This document shows, in pieces, positions 25,820 to 34,112 of a DNA stretch of 64,000 bases (the stretch's first letter is position 1; every line of letters begins with the position of its first letter). Source of the DNA: Neisseria flavescens (lineage in GTDB: Bacteria; Pseudomonadota; Gammaproteobacteria; Burkholderiales; Neisseriaceae); assembly GCF_005221285.1 (NCBI RefSeq), contig NZ_CP039886.1, forward strand, positions 930,001 to 994,000, read 5' to 3'. The notes below the pieces were generated by a model, which saw nothing but the letters and a program-made list of their open reading frames with translations, did no database searches and had not been told where the DNA came from. Made by a program: the position numbers and the translations under genes.

Positions 25820-26068
25820 TTAAAATTTGCTTTTAATATCATTAATCAGGCTTTCAGCTTTTTCTTTGGCTTCATCAACCAAATGCTCGGCTTCTTCTTT
25901 GCCTTTTTGCAAAACATCGCCGACTTTTTCTTCAATGTCGCCGACCACTTCTTTTACTTTGCCAACGCCTTGTTGAACCAAGCCCTCAGCTTCAAGTTTG
26001 GCATTGCCGGATACATCTCCAGCCACTTCTTTTACTTTACCGCTGATTTTATCTAATTCGCCGCTCAT
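25820..26068 (-). CDS. CsbD family small stress protein
   Basis: An 82-residue, very hydrophilic, Lys/Glu-rich helical protein. LDKISGKVKEVAGDVSGN matches the CsbD/YjbJ family of abundant general-stress proteins of unknown mechanism; a second related unit, GVGKVKEVVGDIEEKVGDV, follows. I chose ATG 26068 because AGGAG lies 7 bases before it; the ATG at 26074 is only one base from that site. Monocistronic. Confidence 0.85.
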   Translation of the reverse strand: MSGELDKISGKVKEVAGDVSGNAKLEAEGLVQQGVGKVKEVVGDIEEKVGDVLQKGKEEAEHLVDEAKEKAESLINDIKSKF

Positions 26069-26143
26069 GGTCATACTCCTGGATTCAATGTTGATAGGAT
26101 TAGTGCTGCATTACCTTATATCGGAGCTTCGCTTCAACTTTAA

Positions 26144-26155
26144 AGGCCGTCTGAA
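26144..26155 (+). repeat. Single DUS between the CsbD and SGNH hydrolase genes
   Basis: Unpaired AGGCCGTCTGAA downstream of the SGNH gene. Confidence 0.9.
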
Positions 26156-26187
26156 AGCCAAAACACGACAAAACGAGTTAAGTCAGG

Positions 26188-26754
26188 TTAGTCCATCTGT
26201 TTCAATATCGCCTCTGCTACTGCATTGCCTATCATCTGACTGCCGAACTCATTGAAATGAAGCCCGTCACACAGCATCACATCAGTCAAATCCTGCCCAA
26301 ACATCAGACTGTATAAATCATTGACGGCAAAACCATATTGCCTTGCCAAATCCTCAGTCACACGGTTATAGGCCTTCAAGTCGGCCAGATAACGGCGCGA
26401 GGGTTTGACGATATTGTGTACGCTTTCCAAAAACGGCGTACTGCTCGCCCAAATAATTTTTGCACCTGTCTGTTTTAGATAATCGAAAATTTGGGTCAGG
26501 TTGTTGCGATAGGTTTCTATATCGGCCACCGGCTCATTACAGCCTTGATTGTGGCAGATGTCGTGCAAACCGCAGTTGATGTGGATAATGTCTCCCACAG
26601 TCGCGCCCTCTGTCCATTGCCCGATATGCTCTAACACATCATGCGACGAACGGCAGTTTTCCGATGGAGAAACAATATCCGCCTCAGGCAAAGCGGCGCG
26701 CGTGTAAGGCTCCGAAGCAAGCCGAACGGAATCGCCGATTAAGTAAACGGTCAT
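26188..26754 (-). CDS. SGNH/GDSL-type hydrolase
   Basis: A 188-residue esterase-like protein. Block I is YLIGDSVR (catalytic Ser in GDS), block III is HINCGLHDICHN (GxxD), and block V is DGLHFNEFG (Asp and His). The protein has no signal peptide, so it is predicted cytoplasmic; the substrate (acyl ester, acetylated sugar) cannot be told. It is read leftward and preceded by a DUS hairpin; the neighbours give no pathway hint. Confidence 0.82.
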   Translation of the reverse strand: MTVYLIGDSVRLASEPYTRAALPEADIVSPSENCRSSHDVLEHIGQWTEGATVGDIIHINCGLHDICHNQGCNEPVADIETYRNNLTQIFDYLKQTGAKIIWASSTPFLESVHNIVKPSRRYLADLKAYNRVTEDLARQYGFAVNDLYSLMFGQDLTDVMLCDGLHFNEFGSQMIGNAVAEAILKQMD

Positions 26755-26787
26755 TTTTGTTCTCCTCCCTTTATTTGAACAAACAGC

Positions 26788-26842
26788 AAGGCCGTCTGAA
26801 ATATCACTTATATTATTATAAGAGTGCTATTTCAGACGGCCT
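26788..26842. terminator. Long-loop DUS-pair hairpin
   Basis: AAGGCCGTCTGAAATA and TATTTCAGACGGCCTT pair around an AT-rich loop of about 23 bases. It lies between two leftward genes and is probably the terminator of the small membrane protein gene at 26877-27134. Confidence 0.75.
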
Positions 26843-26876
26843 TAACCTCAATCAAGTTCTATCGTTAAATCATAAT

Positions 26877-27134
26877 TTAACGCTGACTGTTTTTATAAAA
26901 ATCAGTTAATTGCTTGGCCTGTAATATGGGCAACCCAAAACGGTCGCTCACGGCTTTCAAATCCTTCCATTCCTGACCGCTCAGATTTTGCCCAACCCAT
27001 TTGAGGTTTTCCGGATTGCTTTTGATTTTCTCAAAATACGCCTGCTTGCGTTTCCAGTTGCGCGACCACACCAGCAACATGGTAAAAATACATAAAACAA
27101 TCAATACAATATTGGTAAACAACATCATGTCCAT
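26877..27134 (-). CDS. Small single-pass membrane protein, unknown
   Basis: An 85-residue protein with one N-terminal membrane helix (LFTNIVLIVLCIFTMLLVW) followed by a charged cytoplasmic tail (SRNWKRKQAYFEKIKSNPE). I do not recognise a family. GGGAG eight bases before ATG 27134 supports the start. It stands alone between DUS terminators, downstream of copA on the same strand but separated from it. Confidence 0.65.
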   Translation of the reverse strand: MDMMLFTNIVLIVLCIFTMLLVWSRNWKRKQAYFEKIKSNPENLKWVGQNLSGQEWKDLKAVSDRFGLPILQAKQLTDFYKNSQR

Positions 27135-27179
27135 ACGACATACTCCCGCTTGAGTTCCAAAATTAGAAAATATGGATTA

Positions 27180-27214
27180 AAGGCCGTCTGAAAAACAATC
27201 TTCAGACGGCCTTT
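27180..27214. terminator. DUS-pair terminator after copA
   Basis: AGGCCGTCTGAA / TTCAGACGGCCT arms with an 8-base loop right after the copA stop on the minus strand. Confidence 0.9.
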
Positions 27215-27220
27215 ATATTG

Positions 27221-29383
27221 TCACTCAATATTCACCCGTTTCAGGCGCAAGGCATTGCTCAACACGGAAACCGAGCTTGCCGCCATTGCCGCGCCTGCGA
27301 TGACGGGGTTTAAAAAGCCGAATGCGGCGAGTGGAATGCCCAAGATATTGTAGAAGAAGGCGAAAAACAGGTTTTGCTTGATGTTCTTCAAAGTCGCCTG
27401 CGATACCAACAGTGCATCGGCGAGCTGGTTGACCGAATGCTGCATCAGCGTGGCGGAGGCGGTATGTTCGGCAACGTCCGCGCCGCCTTTCATCGCGAAG
27501 CTGACGTTGGCGGCGGCGAGTGCGGGCGCGTCGTTGATGCCGTCGCCGACCATCGCCACGGTTTTGCCGGCAGCTTTGAGTTTCTGCACTTCGGCGGCTT
27601 TGTCGCGCGGACTCATATTGCCGAAAGCGTGGGCGATGCTCAGTTGTTTGGCGACGTATTCGACCGTGCCTTGGTTGTCGCCGCTCATAATATAGACATC
27701 GATATTGTGTTTTTTCAGACGGCCTATGGCTTCGGCGGTATCGGCTTTCAACGCGTCGGCAAGTGCGAATGCGCCAATTGGTTTGTTATCGACTGAAACT
27801 GCAACAATGCTTGCAATCTCCCAAACGCCGTCTGAAAACTTCGGCAAGGTCAGTTCGGCAAATTCGGCTTTGCCTGCTTTCACCAAACCCACACCTTCCA
27901 CTTCGGCGGTAATGCCTGCGCCGACAACGGTTTGCGCGTTTTGTGCGGCAGGAATGTCCAAGCCACGCGCTTGGGCGGCGGAAACAATGGCTCGGGCAAG
28001 CGGATGAGCAGCGTTTTGTTCGACGGTGGCGGCGATGCGGTACAAAGCGTCTTCGTCAAAGCCGCTGTCGGGAACGCAATAAACGGCGGCAACCTGCGGC
28101 CTGCCTTCGGTCAGCGTGCCGGTTTTGTCCAACACGACGGCATCAACGTGGGCAGCTTCTTCCATTGCCGCCGCATCTTTAAACCAAATGCCGTGTTTCA
28201 CCGCTTTGCCCATGCCCACCATAATTGCAGCAGGGGTTGCCAAACCGAGCGCGCACGGGCAGGCAATCACCAAAACGGCAACGGCGTGCATCAACGCAAC
28301 CGTCCAATCGCCCTTAATCAGCCAAGTGGCGATAAAAGTCAATAACGCAATGCCCACAACAGTCGGCACAAATACCGCCGCCGCCTTGTCTGCCACACGT
28401 GCAATCGGTGCCTTGCTGCCTTGCGCTTCGGAGAGCGCGTTCATCATGTCGCCGAGCAGGGTTTGACTGCCGAGCTGCGCGGCGCGGTACACCACGCTGC
28501 CTTCAGTCATCAGCGCGCCCGCCAACACTTTGCCGCCTGCTTTTTTCTCTTCGGGATTGGATTCGCCGGTGAGGTGGCTCTCGTCCGCCCAGCCGCTGCC
28601 GCTTTCGATAATGCCGTCGGCGGCAATACGTTCGCCGTGGTTGGCGCGGATAAGGTCGCCGATTTGTACTTGGTCGATGGGCACTTGTTTCCATTCGCCA
28701 TCGCGTTGCACGTTGACTTGGGTTGGCGTGAGTTTGAGCAGCAAACCCAAGCTGTTCAGGCTGGATTTTTTGGTGCGGTGTTCCAAAAATTTGCCCAGCG
28801 ACACAAAACCGATCACCATCACGCCTACTTCAAAATACACGTGCGCCATACCGTGCGCCGTGTGCGGGCTGAAAAACAGCATATAAACGGAATACAGGTA
28901 AATCGACACCGTGCCGATGGTAACCAGCACGTCCATATTCGCCAACCCGCCTTTAATACTCGCCCACGCGCTTTTGTAAAACGGGATTGCCAGCCAAAGT
29001 TGAACCACGCTTGCCAGTACAAATTGCCACAACGGCGGAATCATCCAATCGTGCCGACCAATCATCATGCCTGCCATGCCGATTAAGAACGGGATGTTGA
29101 TGGCCAGCAAAAGCCATAATCTCCAGCCGATATGGTGTTCTGCTTCAGGTTGTGGCAATGTATCTTCCGTTTTTTCCTTTGCGCCGTAACCGGTTTTCTC
29201 AATGATTTTGGCAATGTCGGCTACCGACATTTTGCTGTCGTCAAACGTAACCTGTGCCTCCTCGCTGGCAAAGTTCACCCCTGCTGATTCGACAAAATCT
29301 TTTTTATTCAATACTTTTTCAATACGCGAAGCGCAGGCCTGACAGGTCATGCCTTCGATTTGGAAACGGACTTTTTGTTGCAT
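27221..29383 (-). CDS. copA: Copper-translocating P-type ATPase
   Basis: A 720-residue P1B-1 ATPase that exports Cu(I) across the inner membrane. One N-terminal heavy-metal domain has GMTCQACASRIE (Cys14 and Cys17). The membrane metal site is VIACPCALGLATPAA (CPC), the phosphorylated Asp is in VLDKTGTLTEG, the actuator motif is LTGESNPEEKKAG, AAHPLARAI is the HP motif, and MVGDGINDAPALA closes the ATP site. Eight membrane helices are expected. It is read leftward; the copper chaperone gene lies upstream at 29527-29736, separated by a DUS terminator. Confidence 0.95.
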   Translation of the reverse strand: MQQKVRFQIEGMTCQACASRIEKVLNKKDFVESAGVNFASEEAQVTFDDSKMSVADIAKIIEKTGYGAKEKTEDTLPQPEAEHHIGWRLWLLLAINIPFLIGMAGMMIGRHDWMIPPLWQFVLASVVQLWLAIPFYKSAWASIKGGLANMDVLVTIGTVSIYLYSVYMLFFSPHTAHGMAHVYFEVGVMVIGFVSLGKFLEHRTKKSSLNSLGLLLKLTPTQVNVQRDGEWKQVPIDQVQIGDLIRANHGERIAADGIIESGSGWADESHLTGESNPEEKKAGGKVLAGALMTEGSVVYRAAQLGSQTLLGDMMNALSEAQGSKAPIARVADKAAAVFVPTVVGIALLTFIATWLIKGDWTVALMHAVAVLVIACPCALGLATPAAIMVGMGKAVKHGIWFKDAAAMEEAAHVDAVVLDKTGTLTEGRPQVAAVYCVPDSGFDEDALYRIAATVEQNAAHPLARAIVSAAQARGLDIPAAQNAQTVVGAGITAEVEGVGLVKAGKAEFAELTLPKFSDGVWEIASIVAVSVDNKPIGAFALADALKADTAEAIGRLKKHNIDVYIMSGDNQGTVEYVAKQLSIAHAFGNMSPRDKAAEVQKLKAAGKTVAMVGDGINDAPALAAANVSFAMKGGADVAEHTASATLMQHSVNQLADALLVSQATLKNIKQNLFFAFFYNILGIPLAAFGFLNPVIAGAAMAASSVSVLSNALRLKRVNIE

Positions 29384-29478
29384 GGCAAAGCCTCCTATTG
29401 ATTGTTTGGCTCGTGTTTTTGTGTTTATGTATTATCAAACGAAAACGACATAATGGCAAAAAGTAAGTTATCAAGAGA

Positions 29479-29513
29479 CAAAGGCCGTCTGAAATATTTC
29501 AGACGGCCTTTAC
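29479..29513. terminator. DUS-pair terminator between copZ and copA
   Basis: AAAGGCCGTCTGAAATATTTCAGACGGCCTTT is one near-perfect palindrome, positioned after the copZ stop. Confidence 0.9.
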
Positions 29514-29526
29514 TCAAAAATTCAAT

Positions 29527-29736
29527 TTACAAGGCAGCGTCAAAGCCGCCGTCTTCTACGGCATCAATCAGCGCATCGGCATCTGTCTTGCTCTCATCAA
29601 AAGTAATCACTGCATTTTTGTTTTCCAAGCTGACTTCTGCTTTTTCCACGCCTTCTACGCCTTCCAAAAGACGGGTTACGCTTTTCACGCAGCCGCCACA
29701 GGTCATGCCGTCGATATTGAGGGTAACAGTTTGCAT
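29527..29736 (-). CDS. Heavy-metal-associated domain protein (CopZ-like copper chaperone)
   Basis: A 69-residue single HMA domain. The metal site is DGMTCGGCVKSV with Cys13 and Cys16; GVEGVEKAEVSLENKNAVITFD completes the ferredoxin-like fold. It should bind Cu(I) and pass it to CopA, whose gene lies just downstream on the same strand. AGGAAA precedes the ATG. No clear CueR-type operator was seen. Confidence 0.9.
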   Translation of the reverse strand: MQTVTLNIDGMTCGGCVKSVTRLLEGVEGVEKAEVSLENKNAVITFDESKTDADALIDAVEDGGFDAAL

Positions 29737-29841
29737 TTGTATTTCCTTTCATTCAAACAAATATGGTTGCCAAATACTTTACTCCTTACACAAACAGCTT
29801 GCAAATTCTTCATTAGGGCAGCCATCTGAAAAATGCAGATA

Positions 29842-29857
29842 GGCGTATAATAACGCC
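29842..29857 (+). promoter_or_regulatory. sotB -10 region inside a dyad
   Basis: TATAAT at 29846-29851 lies inside the perfect inverted repeat GGCGT-ATAATA-ACGCC. A repressor bound there would block the promoter; no good -35 is visible. Confidence 0.4.
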
Positions 29858-29883
29858 CTTTGCTTCACCAAACGGACATAATA

Positions 29884-31056
29884 ATGACTTCAACATTGAA
29901 ACAATGGGTTAGCGTATGCGCACTGGCGGTGGGGGCGTTTATTTTCAATACCACCGAATTCATTCCGATTGCGCTTTTGAGCGACATCGGTCAGAGTTTT
30001 GGCAAAGCGGCAACGGAAGTGGGCATGATGATTACGGTGTATGCGTGGATTGTTGCGCTCCTATCGCTGCCGCTGATGCTGATGACAAAAAACATCGAAC
30101 GGCGCAAATTATTGCTGATGTTGTTTGCACTGTTCGCGCTGTTTCACGCGCTGTCGTTTTTTTCTTGGAACTTCAACATCCTCTTGGTCAGCCGTATCGG
30201 GATTGCGCTGACACACGCTGTCTTTTGGTCGATTACGGCTTCTTTGGCAGTACGGCTTGCGCCCACCAGCAAAACCAATCAGGCTTTGGGCTTGCTCAGT
30301 ACGGGTACGGTTTTGGCGATGGTTTTGGGTATTCCGCTGGGGCGCGTGGTCGGTCAATACTTTGGCTGGCAGCTCAGCTTCCTGCTAATCGGGGTCTGCG
30401 CTGCCGGCGTAATGCTGGTATTGGCCAAAAACCTGCCTGCTTTACCCAGCCAAAATACCGGCTCTTTAAGCAACCTGCCGAGTTTGTTCAAGCGCCGCAA
30501 TCTGATGCTGCTTTATGCCATGACGGTGTTGATTATTACGGCACACTTCACGGCATACAGCTATATCGAACCTTTTGTGTTGCAAGTTGGCGGATTTAAG
30601 GCTGAACAAGTCACCATCGTTTTGAGCCTGTACGGTTTGGCAGGCTTTGCCGCTTCTTATCTGTTTGGCAAATGGTTTGCCAAATCGCAACGCCTGTTTA
30701 TGCTTGGCGCGGTGGCGGTCATCCTGCTCTCTGCCCTGCTGCTTCTGCCGTTTGCCTCTTTCCCTTATGCGGTGTATGCGCTGGTGTTTATTTGGGGCGT
30801 GGCCATCGTCATCGTCAGCTTGGGCATGGTGTCGAAAGTCTTGGCATTTGCCTCGGATGCAACAGATGTGGCCAACTCGATTTATTCAGGTTTGTACAAT
30901 GTCGGCATCGGCGGCGGTGCGCTTTTGGGGCATTATGTAACCGTCTGGTTCGGCCTTTCCAATATCGGCATTGCCGGAGCCTTGCCGGCGGCGGCAGGTC
31001 TGGCCGTTTGCGGCTTGTTGTTTAAGGAACAAGACAATCTGACGCAAAACGTTTAA
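29884..31056 (+). CDS. sotB: Sugar efflux MFS transporter (SotB/YdeA type)
   Basis: A 390-residue drug:H+ antiporter-1-type MFS protein with 12 predicted helices. The start VCALAVGAFIFNTTEFIPIALLSDI and the loop RIGIALTHAVFWSITASLAVRLAP are characteristic of the SotB/YdeA group, which exports arabinose and IPTG-like sugars in enterics. I chose ATG 29884 (MTSTLKQW); an upstream in-frame start at 29860 lacks a ribosome site. Divergent from the copper chaperone gene. Confidence 0.85.
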   Translation: MTSTLKQWVSVCALAVGAFIFNTTEFIPIALLSDIGQSFGKAATEVGMMITVYAWIVALLSLPLMLMTKNIERRKLLLMLFALFALFHALSFFSWNFNILLVSRIGIALTHAVFWSITASLAVRLAPTSKTNQALGLLSTGTVLAMVLGIPLGRVVGQYFGWQLSFLLIGVCAAGVMLVLAKNLPALPSQNTGSLSNLPSLFKRRNLMLLYAMTVLIITAHFTAYSYIEPFVLQVGGFKAEQVTIVLSLYGLAGFAASYLFGKWFAKSQRLFMLGAVAVILLSALLLLPFASFPYAVYALVFIWGVAIVIVSLGMVSKVLAFASDATDVANSIYSGLYNVGIGGGALLGHYVTVWFGLSNIGIAGALPAAAGLAVCGLLFKEQDNLTQNV

Positions 31057-31156
31057 ATCCATATAAATCAGGATGGTATTACTGACTCTGCCGTAATTTT
31101 GGCAGTTTTACCGATTTGTCCTGATTCTTGTTAACCCATGATGGGTCTTCATTCCG

Positions 31157-31192
31157 CCGGATAAGCAGTTTTCTTGCTGCTTATCCGGTTTT
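31157..31192 (+). terminator. Rho-independent terminator after sotB
   Basis: CCGGATAAGCAG pairs with CTGCTTATCCGG around an 8-base loop and is followed by TTTT. A 12-bp perfect stem not made from DUS. Confidence 0.9.
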
Positions 31193-31263
31193 CATTTCAT
31201 TTTTAAAAAATAATTTACAATTTATTTACACTACATCAAATTACAAATATACTGTCGCCTATT

Positions 31264-31275
31264 AGGCCGTCTGAA
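31264..31275 (+). repeat. Single DUS upstream of the DASS transporter gene
   Basis: Unpaired AGGCCGTCTGAA 47 bp before the start codon. Confidence 0.9.
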
Positions 31276-31321
31276 CGTACGGCTGAAAAGAAAAACCAAT
31301 CATGTTTCAGAGGAATACTTC

Positions 31322-32737
31322 ATGGACTTACATGCAAAGGACAAAACCCAGCATCCTGAGAACGTCGAGCTTCTCAGTGCGCAGAAGCCGATTACCGACT
31401 TTAAAGGACTACTGACGACCATTATCTCTGCTGTTGTCTGCTTCGGCATTTATTACATCCTTCCCTACAGCCCCGATGCCAACAAAGGTATCGCGCTGTT
31501 GCTTTTTGTTGCGGCACTTTGGTTTACCGAAGCCGTACACATTACCGTTACCGCGCTGATGATCCCTATCCTTGCCGTTGTACTCGGCTTCCCGGATATG
31601 GACATCAAAAAAGCGATGGCAGGTTTCTCCGACCCGACGATTTACATATTCTTCGGCGGCTTCGCGCTTGCAACCGCCCTGCATATGCAGCGTCTTGACC
31701 GTAAAATCGCCGTCAGCCTGTTGCGCCTGTCCCGCGGCAATATGAAAGTTGCGGTCTTGATGTTATTTATCGTTACCGCCTTCCTGTCTATGTGGATCAG
31801 TAACACTGCGACTGCCGCGATGATGCTGCCTTTGGCAATGGGTATGATGAGCCACCTCGACCAGGAAAAAGAACACAAAACCTACGTCTTCCTCCTGCTC
31901 GGCATCGCCTATTGCGCCAGCATCGGCGGCTTGGGCACGCTCGTCGGCTCGCCGCCCAACCTGATTGCCGCCAAAGCCCTAAATCTGGACTTCGTCGGCT
32001 GGATGAAGCTCGGCCTGCCGATGATGCTGTTGATTCTGCCCTTGATGCTGTTCTCCATGTACGTCATCCTCAAGCCTAATTTGAACGAGCGCGTGGAAGT
32101 TAAAGCCGAATCGATTCCGTGGACTTTGCACCGCGTTATCGCATTACTGATTTTCCTTGCCGCTGCCGTCTCTTGGGTATTCAGCTCCAAAATCAAAGCC
32201 GCATTCGGTATTTCTAACCCTGATACCGTTATTGCCCTGATTGCCGCCGTTGCCGTCGTCGTATTCGGTGTGGCGCAATGGAAAGAAGTTGCCCGCAATA
32301 CCGACTGGGGTGTTTTGATGCTCTTCGGCGGCGGTATCAGCTTAAGCGCGCTGCTGCAATCTTCCGGCGCATCTGAAGCACTGGGTCAACAGGTTGCTTC
32401 CACATTCTCCCATTCTCCTGCATTGCTGGTGATTTTCGTGGTTGCCGCCTTTATCATCTTCCTGACCGAGTTCACCAGTAACACGGCTTCTGCCGCCCTG
32501 CTTGTGCCCATTTTCGCCAGCATCGCCGCGCAAATGGGCCTGCCCGAACAAGTCTTGGTATTCGTCATCGGTGTTGGCGCGTCTTGCGCCTTCATGCTGC
32601 CGGTTGCCACACCGCCTAACGCGATTGTGTTCGGCACGGGCTTAATCAAGCAACGCGAAATGATGAATGTCGGCATACTGCTGAACATCCTCTGCGTAGT
32701 ATTGGTTGCTCTGTGGGCATACTTCTTCCTGATGTAA
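31322..32737 (+). CDS. DASS (SLC13) family sodium/anion symporter
   Basis: A 471-residue divalent anion:sodium symporter with the VcINDY-like repeat. The two SNT signature motifs are MWISNTATAAMMLP and EFTSNTASAALLVP, which bind the substrate carboxylates and Na+; GTLVGSPPNLIAAK and LPVATPPNAIVFG are the paired Na+-site regions. The substrate is probably a C4-dicarboxylate or sulfate, not decidable here. The N-terminal 25 residues are polar. It stands alone, preceded by a long AT-rich leader. Confidence 0.9.
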   Translation: MDLHAKDKTQHPENVELLSAQKPITDFKGLLTTIISAVVCFGIYYILPYSPDANKGIALLLFVAALWFTEAVHITVTALMIPILAVVLGFPDMDIKKAMAGFSDPTIYIFFGGFALATALHMQRLDRKIAVSLLRLSRGNMKVAVLMLFIVTAFLSMWISNTATAAMMLPLAMGMMSHLDQEKEHKTYVFLLLGIAYCASIGGLGTLVGSPPNLIAAKALNLDFVGWMKLGLPMMLLILPLMLFSMYVILKPNLNERVEVKAESIPWTLHRVIALLIFLAAAVSWVFSSKIKAAFGISNPDTVIALIAAVAVVVFGVAQWKEVARNTDWGVLMLFGGGISLSALLQSSGASEALGQQVASTFSHSPALLVIFVVAAFIIFLTEFTSNTASAALLVPIFASIAAQMGLPEQVLVFVIGVGASCAFMLPVATPPNAIVFGTGLIKQREMMNVGILLNILCVVLVALWAYFFLM

Positions 32738-32755
32738 ATCCGATTCCCTAAAACG

Positions 32756-32787
32756 ATGCCGTCTGACATAATCCGTTCAGACGGCAT
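32756..32787. terminator. AT-type DUS pair downstream of the DASS gene
   Basis: ATGCCGTCTGAC (32756-32767, last base altered) pairs with TTCAGACGGCAT (32776-32787). It is the only intergenic pair in this window with the AT dialect. No T run follows. Confidence 0.7.
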
Positions 32788-32842
32788 TGGATTTTCCGCA
32801 AGCCTCCCAATTTTGCCTGTGATTTTCAACGAAAGGAAACCC

Positions 32843-33352
32843 ATGATTATCCTGCACACCAACAAAGGCGACATCAAAATCGAACTCGATTTCGACAAAG
32901 CCCCCGTTACTGCTAAAAACTTCGAGCAATACGTTAAAGACGGCTTCTACGACGGCGTAATCTTCCACCGCGTCATCAAAGGCTTCATGATTCAAGGCGG
33001 CGGCATGGATGAAAACATGAACGAAAAAGAAACCCGCGATCCGATTCAAAACGAAGCGTCCAACGGTTTGCCTAACGAAAAATACACCATCGCCATGGCG
33101 CGTACTTCCGATCCTCACTCTGCCAGCGCACAATTCTTCATCAACACTGCCGACAACGCCTTCCTGAACTTCCGTTCTAAAGAGCTGTACGGCAAAACCG
33201 TAGTCCAAGACTGGGGCTATGCCGTATTCGGTAAAGTCGTTGACGGTTTTGACGTTGTCGATGCCATCGAAGGCGTTTCTACCAAGCGTCACGGCTACCA
33301 CGACGATGTACCAAGCGAACCTGTCATCATCACTAAAGCCGAAGTGGTTTAA
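32843..33352 (+). CDS. ppiB: Peptidyl-prolyl cis-trans isomerase B (cyclophilin)
   Basis: A 169-residue cytoplasmic cyclophilin that speeds proline isomerisation. FHRVIKGFMIQGGG contains the catalytic Arg, with MARTSDPHSASAQFFIN and the C-terminal GVSTKRHGYHDDVPSEPV typical of PpiB. No signal peptide in the chosen start (ATG 32843, after AAAGGAAACC); the longer frame to 32756 is translated DUS sequence. A non-DUS terminator follows. Confidence 0.95.
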   Translation: MIILHTNKGDIKIELDFDKAPVTAKNFEQYVKDGFYDGVIFHRVIKGFMIQGGGMDENMNEKETRDPIQNEASNGLPNEKYTIAMARTSDPHSASAQFFINTADNAFLNFRSKELYGKTVVQDWGYAVFGKVVDGFDVVDAIEGVSTKRHGYHDDVPSEPVIITKAEVV

Positions 33353-33370
33353 TTGATTTGATTTCCCATA

Positions 33371-33410
33371 AAAACAGCCTGTCCGAATTAAAAACAGACA
33401 GGCTGTTTTT
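33371..33410. terminator. Rho-independent terminator between ppiB and ybhB
   Basis: AACAGCCTGTC (33373-33383) and GACAGGCTGTT (33397-33407) with A and T runs, between two convergent genes. Confidence 0.92.
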
Positions 33411-33428
33411 CAATAATGACGCATACCG

Positions 33429-33926
33429 TCACACATCATAAGTACCAACCACGCATGCCGAATCCAACACATGGCCCTGCATGGCAAAATGCAGCTCATT
33501 AAAGCGGAAACCGCGCGGTAAATCCAAAACGGTATCCAGCGCGTACACAATCAGCTCATAACGATGGCGGTTGTTCGGTGGCGCCATGCCGCCGTAAAAC
33601 GAGGCCTCTTCGATTTCAAATTTACCCAACGCGCTCGCCCAAGTATTCGCGCCCTGTATGAAATCTGTTGCAGAAATACTCTCATTTTCTGCCACTGAAG
33701 TGCGTTTCAAATCCGAAATCAACCAATGCGTCCATACAAAGCCAGATGCTGAAATGGCATCTTTATCTTCCAACACCACGGCAAACGATTTTGTTCCTTC
33801 AGGCGCATCTTCAATCTCAAAAGGAATCGAATAAGAAGGCATACCGCTCGGGCTGAACTGGCTGCCACGCTTGCCGTATTTGTCTTCAAATTCGCCGTTG
33901 ACAATAGCTTTACTGCTGACTTTCAT
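33429..33926 (-). CDS. YbhB/YbcL (PEBP-like) family protein
   Basis: A 165-residue phosphatidylethanolamine-binding-protein fold. Motifs: AFVLEDKDA-type (FAVVLEDKDA) with ligand-site residues, VWTHWLISDL, and YGGMAPPNNRHRYELIVYALD. Bacterial members have unknown roles. I chose ATG 33926 (MKVSSKAIVNGEF) preceded by GGGAGATATAAG; the open frame to 34067 runs through a DUS hairpin and is not coding. No signal peptide, so cytoplasmic. Confidence 0.87.
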   Translation of the reverse strand: MKVSSKAIVNGEFEDKYGKRGSQFSPSGMPSYSIPFEIEDAPEGTKSFAVVLEDKDAISASGFVWTHWLISDLKRTSVAENESISATDFIQGANTWASALGKFEIEEASFYGGMAPPNNRHRYELIVYALDTVLDLPRGFRFNELHFAMQGHVLDSACVVGTYDV

Positions 33927-33969
33927 CTTATATCTCCCAATAGTAGGTTGGCTCATTCTAACAAACACC

Positions 33970-34029
33970 AAGGCCGTCTGAAAGATACTGCCGTTTTCAC
34001 TTTCCCAATGTTGCATTTTCAGACGGCCT
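33970..34029. repeat. Widely spaced DUS pair
   Basis: AGGCCGTCTGAA near 33971 and TTCAGACGGCCT at 34018-34029 enclose 35 bp. It lies between divergent genes, so it is an uptake signal, not a terminator. Confidence 0.75.
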
Positions 34030-34112
34030 CCGGCAATATTCACAATTCGATCAAACACATTTGACATTCCATAGTATAATCCGCCGCATGAAAACTACAC
34101 AGAGTACACATT

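Larger units (their letters stand above)
31057..31321. other. Structured intergenic region, sotB to DASS transporter
   Basis: 265 bp without a gene. It holds nested and adjacent hairpins: AATCAGGA (31066-31073) with TCCTGATT (31119-31126), inside it CTGCC/GGCAG followed by TTTT (31088-31109), then ACCCAT/ATGGGT near 31133-31146, and a strong terminator at 31157-31192. An AT-rich stretch and one DUS (31264-31275) follow, probably including the promoter of the next gene. Confidence 0.6.
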
